This document shows, piece after piece, positions 14,529 to 15,484 of a DNA stretch of 15,484 bases. Location: positions 1-15,484 of the forward strand of contig URQQ01000090.1 in NCBI GenBank assembly GCA_900549995.1, in the 5' to 3' direction. The translations under genes were made by a program, and so were the position numbers. This DNA comes from an uncultured Lachnospiraceae bacterium (lineage in GTDB: Bacteria; Bacillota; Clostridia; Lachnospirales; Lachnospiraceae). The number at the start of each line of letters is the position of its first letter. The stretch's first letter is position 1. The notes beneath the pieces were generated by a model. It saw nothing but the letters and a program-made list of their open reading frames with translations, had not been told where the DNA came from and did no database searches.

Positions 14529-14939
14529 ATGAAAATGCCAGAAAAAATTGATATAAGTATGTTTGCTCCATGTGGAATGAATTGTAAAGTTTGTTATAAG
14601 CACTGTTACCATAAAAAACCTTGTGCTGGGTGCTTGAATAGTGATAAAGGGAAACCTGAACATTGTCGTAAATGTAAAATAAAGGACTGTATCAAAGAAA
14701 AAGCGTTATCCCATTGTTTTGAATGTGCTGAATATCCATGTAAGTTGATTAAAGACCTTGAAAAAAGCTATAACAAACGGTATCAAGCAAGTCTTATAGA
14801 AAACAGCCGTTTTATTCAGGAACAAGATTTGGAGCATTTCATGGAACAGCAAAAAATAAAATATACTTGTTCTAAATGTGGTGGAATTATTTCCATTCAC
14901 GATAGAGAATGTAGCGAATGTAAAGAAAAAATGAAATAG
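14529..14939 (+). CDS. DUF3795-family Cys-rich protein (third copy) with C-terminal zinc ribbon
   Basis: 136 residues, ATG 14529 with AAAGGAG (14515-14521) 7 nt upstream. The Cys core is CGMNCKVC (15-22), Cys26, CAGC (32-35), CRKC (46-49), Cys54 and HCFECAEYPC (62-71), as in the other copies. The end adds a separate ribbon: CSKC (114-117) and CSEC (128-131), absent from the first two copies. The gene is much more A+T-rich than the left half of the window and shares this with the GNAT gene after it, so the two may have come together from another source. The function is unknown. Confidence 0.87.
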   Translation: MKMPEKIDISMFAPCGMNCKVCYKHCYHKKPCAGCLNSDKGKPEHCRKCKIKDCIKEKALSHCFECAEYPCKLIKDLEKSYNKRYQASLIENSRFIQEQDLEHFMEQQKIKYTCSKCGGIISIHDRECSECKEKMK

Positions 14940-14941
14940 CA

Positions 14942-15433
14942 AAATCCCAGTTTGAAAGGAAAAACAAAATGCTACTGACATACAGAGAAGCCACTAAATC
15001 GGATGCCAATTTACTAATAAATATTTATAATTCTTCATTTTATGAAGATTATATTCACTATGGCGAATGTCCTGGTTATGGTAAAACAAAGGAGCAAATG
15101 GAATTGTCTATCATTAAATTTCCTAAGTATATTATCATTAAAGATAGTATTCCTATTGGGGTGATTTCCTTTGAAAATAAAGGAAATGGGAACTATTATC
15201 TTGGCTGTTTATGTGTTATTCCAATGTATCAGAGGATGGGGATAGGTTCACAGGCATTCCAATATATGCTGTCAATTTGCCCCGAATGGAAGCAAATTAC
15301 ATTGGTGACCCCTTCAAACAAAGAGCAGAACATAAAATTCTATACTGAAAAATGCGGATTCAACACTGATGGCGAAGAGATGGACGGAAATGTAGAAGTT
15401 ACTAAGTTTATTATGAAACGATAAATCCCAGTT
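14942..15433 (+). repeat. 11-bp direct repeat bracketing the GNAT gene
   Basis: AAATCCCAGTT occurs at 14942-14952, three bases after the stop of the third DUF3795 gene, and at 15423-15433, overlapping the stop of the GNAT gene. The placement after two successive stop codons is suggestive of a cassette or insertion junction. An 11-base match by itself is expected by chance in a window this size, so only the position gives weight. The final 50 bases of the window are A+T-rich and show nothing else. Confidence 0.4.
14969..15424 (+). CDS. GNAT-family N-acetyltransferase
   Basis: 151 residues, ATG 14969 preceded by AAAGGA about 8 nt upstream. The acetyl-CoA-binding motif A is clear: LCVIPMYQRMGIGSQAFQYM (81-100) with Q-x-x-G-x-G at 88-93. 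It is preceded by a strand pair (YIIIKDSIPIGVISFEN) and followed by the closing FYTEKCGFNTDGEE typical of GNAT folds. The acceptor may be a small amine, a drug or a protein; it cannot be told from sequence. The gene is strongly A+T-rich (some 60-base rows are below 30 percent G+C). It is bracketed by a short direct repeat. Confidence 0.9.
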   Translation: MLLTYREATKSDANLLINIYNSSFYEDYIHYGECPGYGKTKEQMELSIIKFPKYIIIKDSIPIGVISFENKGNGNYYLGCLCVIPMYQRMGIGSQAFQYMLSICPEWKQITLVTPSNKEQNIKFYTEKCGFNTDGEEMDGNVEVTKFIMKR

Positions 15434-15484
15434 GATATTTCACATATTTTAGGAAATTTAATAACTGTTATATTTAATTATCAA

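Overview
The window looks like Gram-positive, low-to-mid G+C DNA, most likely from a gut clostridium (Lachnospiraceae/Oscillospiraceae type). This rests on strong AGGAGG ribosome binding sites, a sigma-A promoter, a VPKTG cell-wall anchor protein and the families present. No rRNA, tRNA, integrase, transposase, CRISPR array or attachment site was seen, so species and element borders cannot be fixed.

Left part (1-7528), probably the accessory end of an integrative conjugative element: the C-terminus of a Pro/Glu-rich protein; a 1510-residue thioester adhesin with about ten SpaA/Cna-B-like repeats and a sortase signal; a small membrane-anchored surface protein; a strong promoter and a structured RNA of about 240 nt ending in a long terminator; a DUF3268 zinc-finger protein overlapping a small sigma-70-like factor; and a type I signal peptidase. 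Nearly every gap here carries a terminator-like hairpin just before the next ribosome binding site. The RNA lies in front of a DUF3268 gene and may belong to the published 'DUF3268 RNA motif', an identification made from memory.

Middle (7529-8700): a minus-strand XRE-type repressor-like gene with its own terminator, divergent from a SLOG/DUF1273 gene. Candidate operator half-sites overlap both predicted -10 boxes.

Right part (8700-15484): a one-direction array of small accessory genes: TIGR04076, DUF3788, a small frameshifted gene, DUF3795, a pyridoxamine-phosphate-oxidase-like protein, a second DUF3788, then a coupled trio (hexapeptide O-acetyltransferase, HAD phosphatase, DUF3795), a metallo-beta-lactamase-fold hydrolase, a VOC protein, a third DUF3795 and a GNAT acetyltransferase. 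Most have their own ribosome binding site, and I found no intrinsic terminator among them. The array resembles captured cargo of small-molecule-modifying enzymes and Cys-rich proteins. The last two genes are clearly more A+T-rich, suggesting a separate origin. The most notable items are the structured RNA, the repeated DUF3795/DUF3788 cargo and the small gene with two compensating frameshifts.
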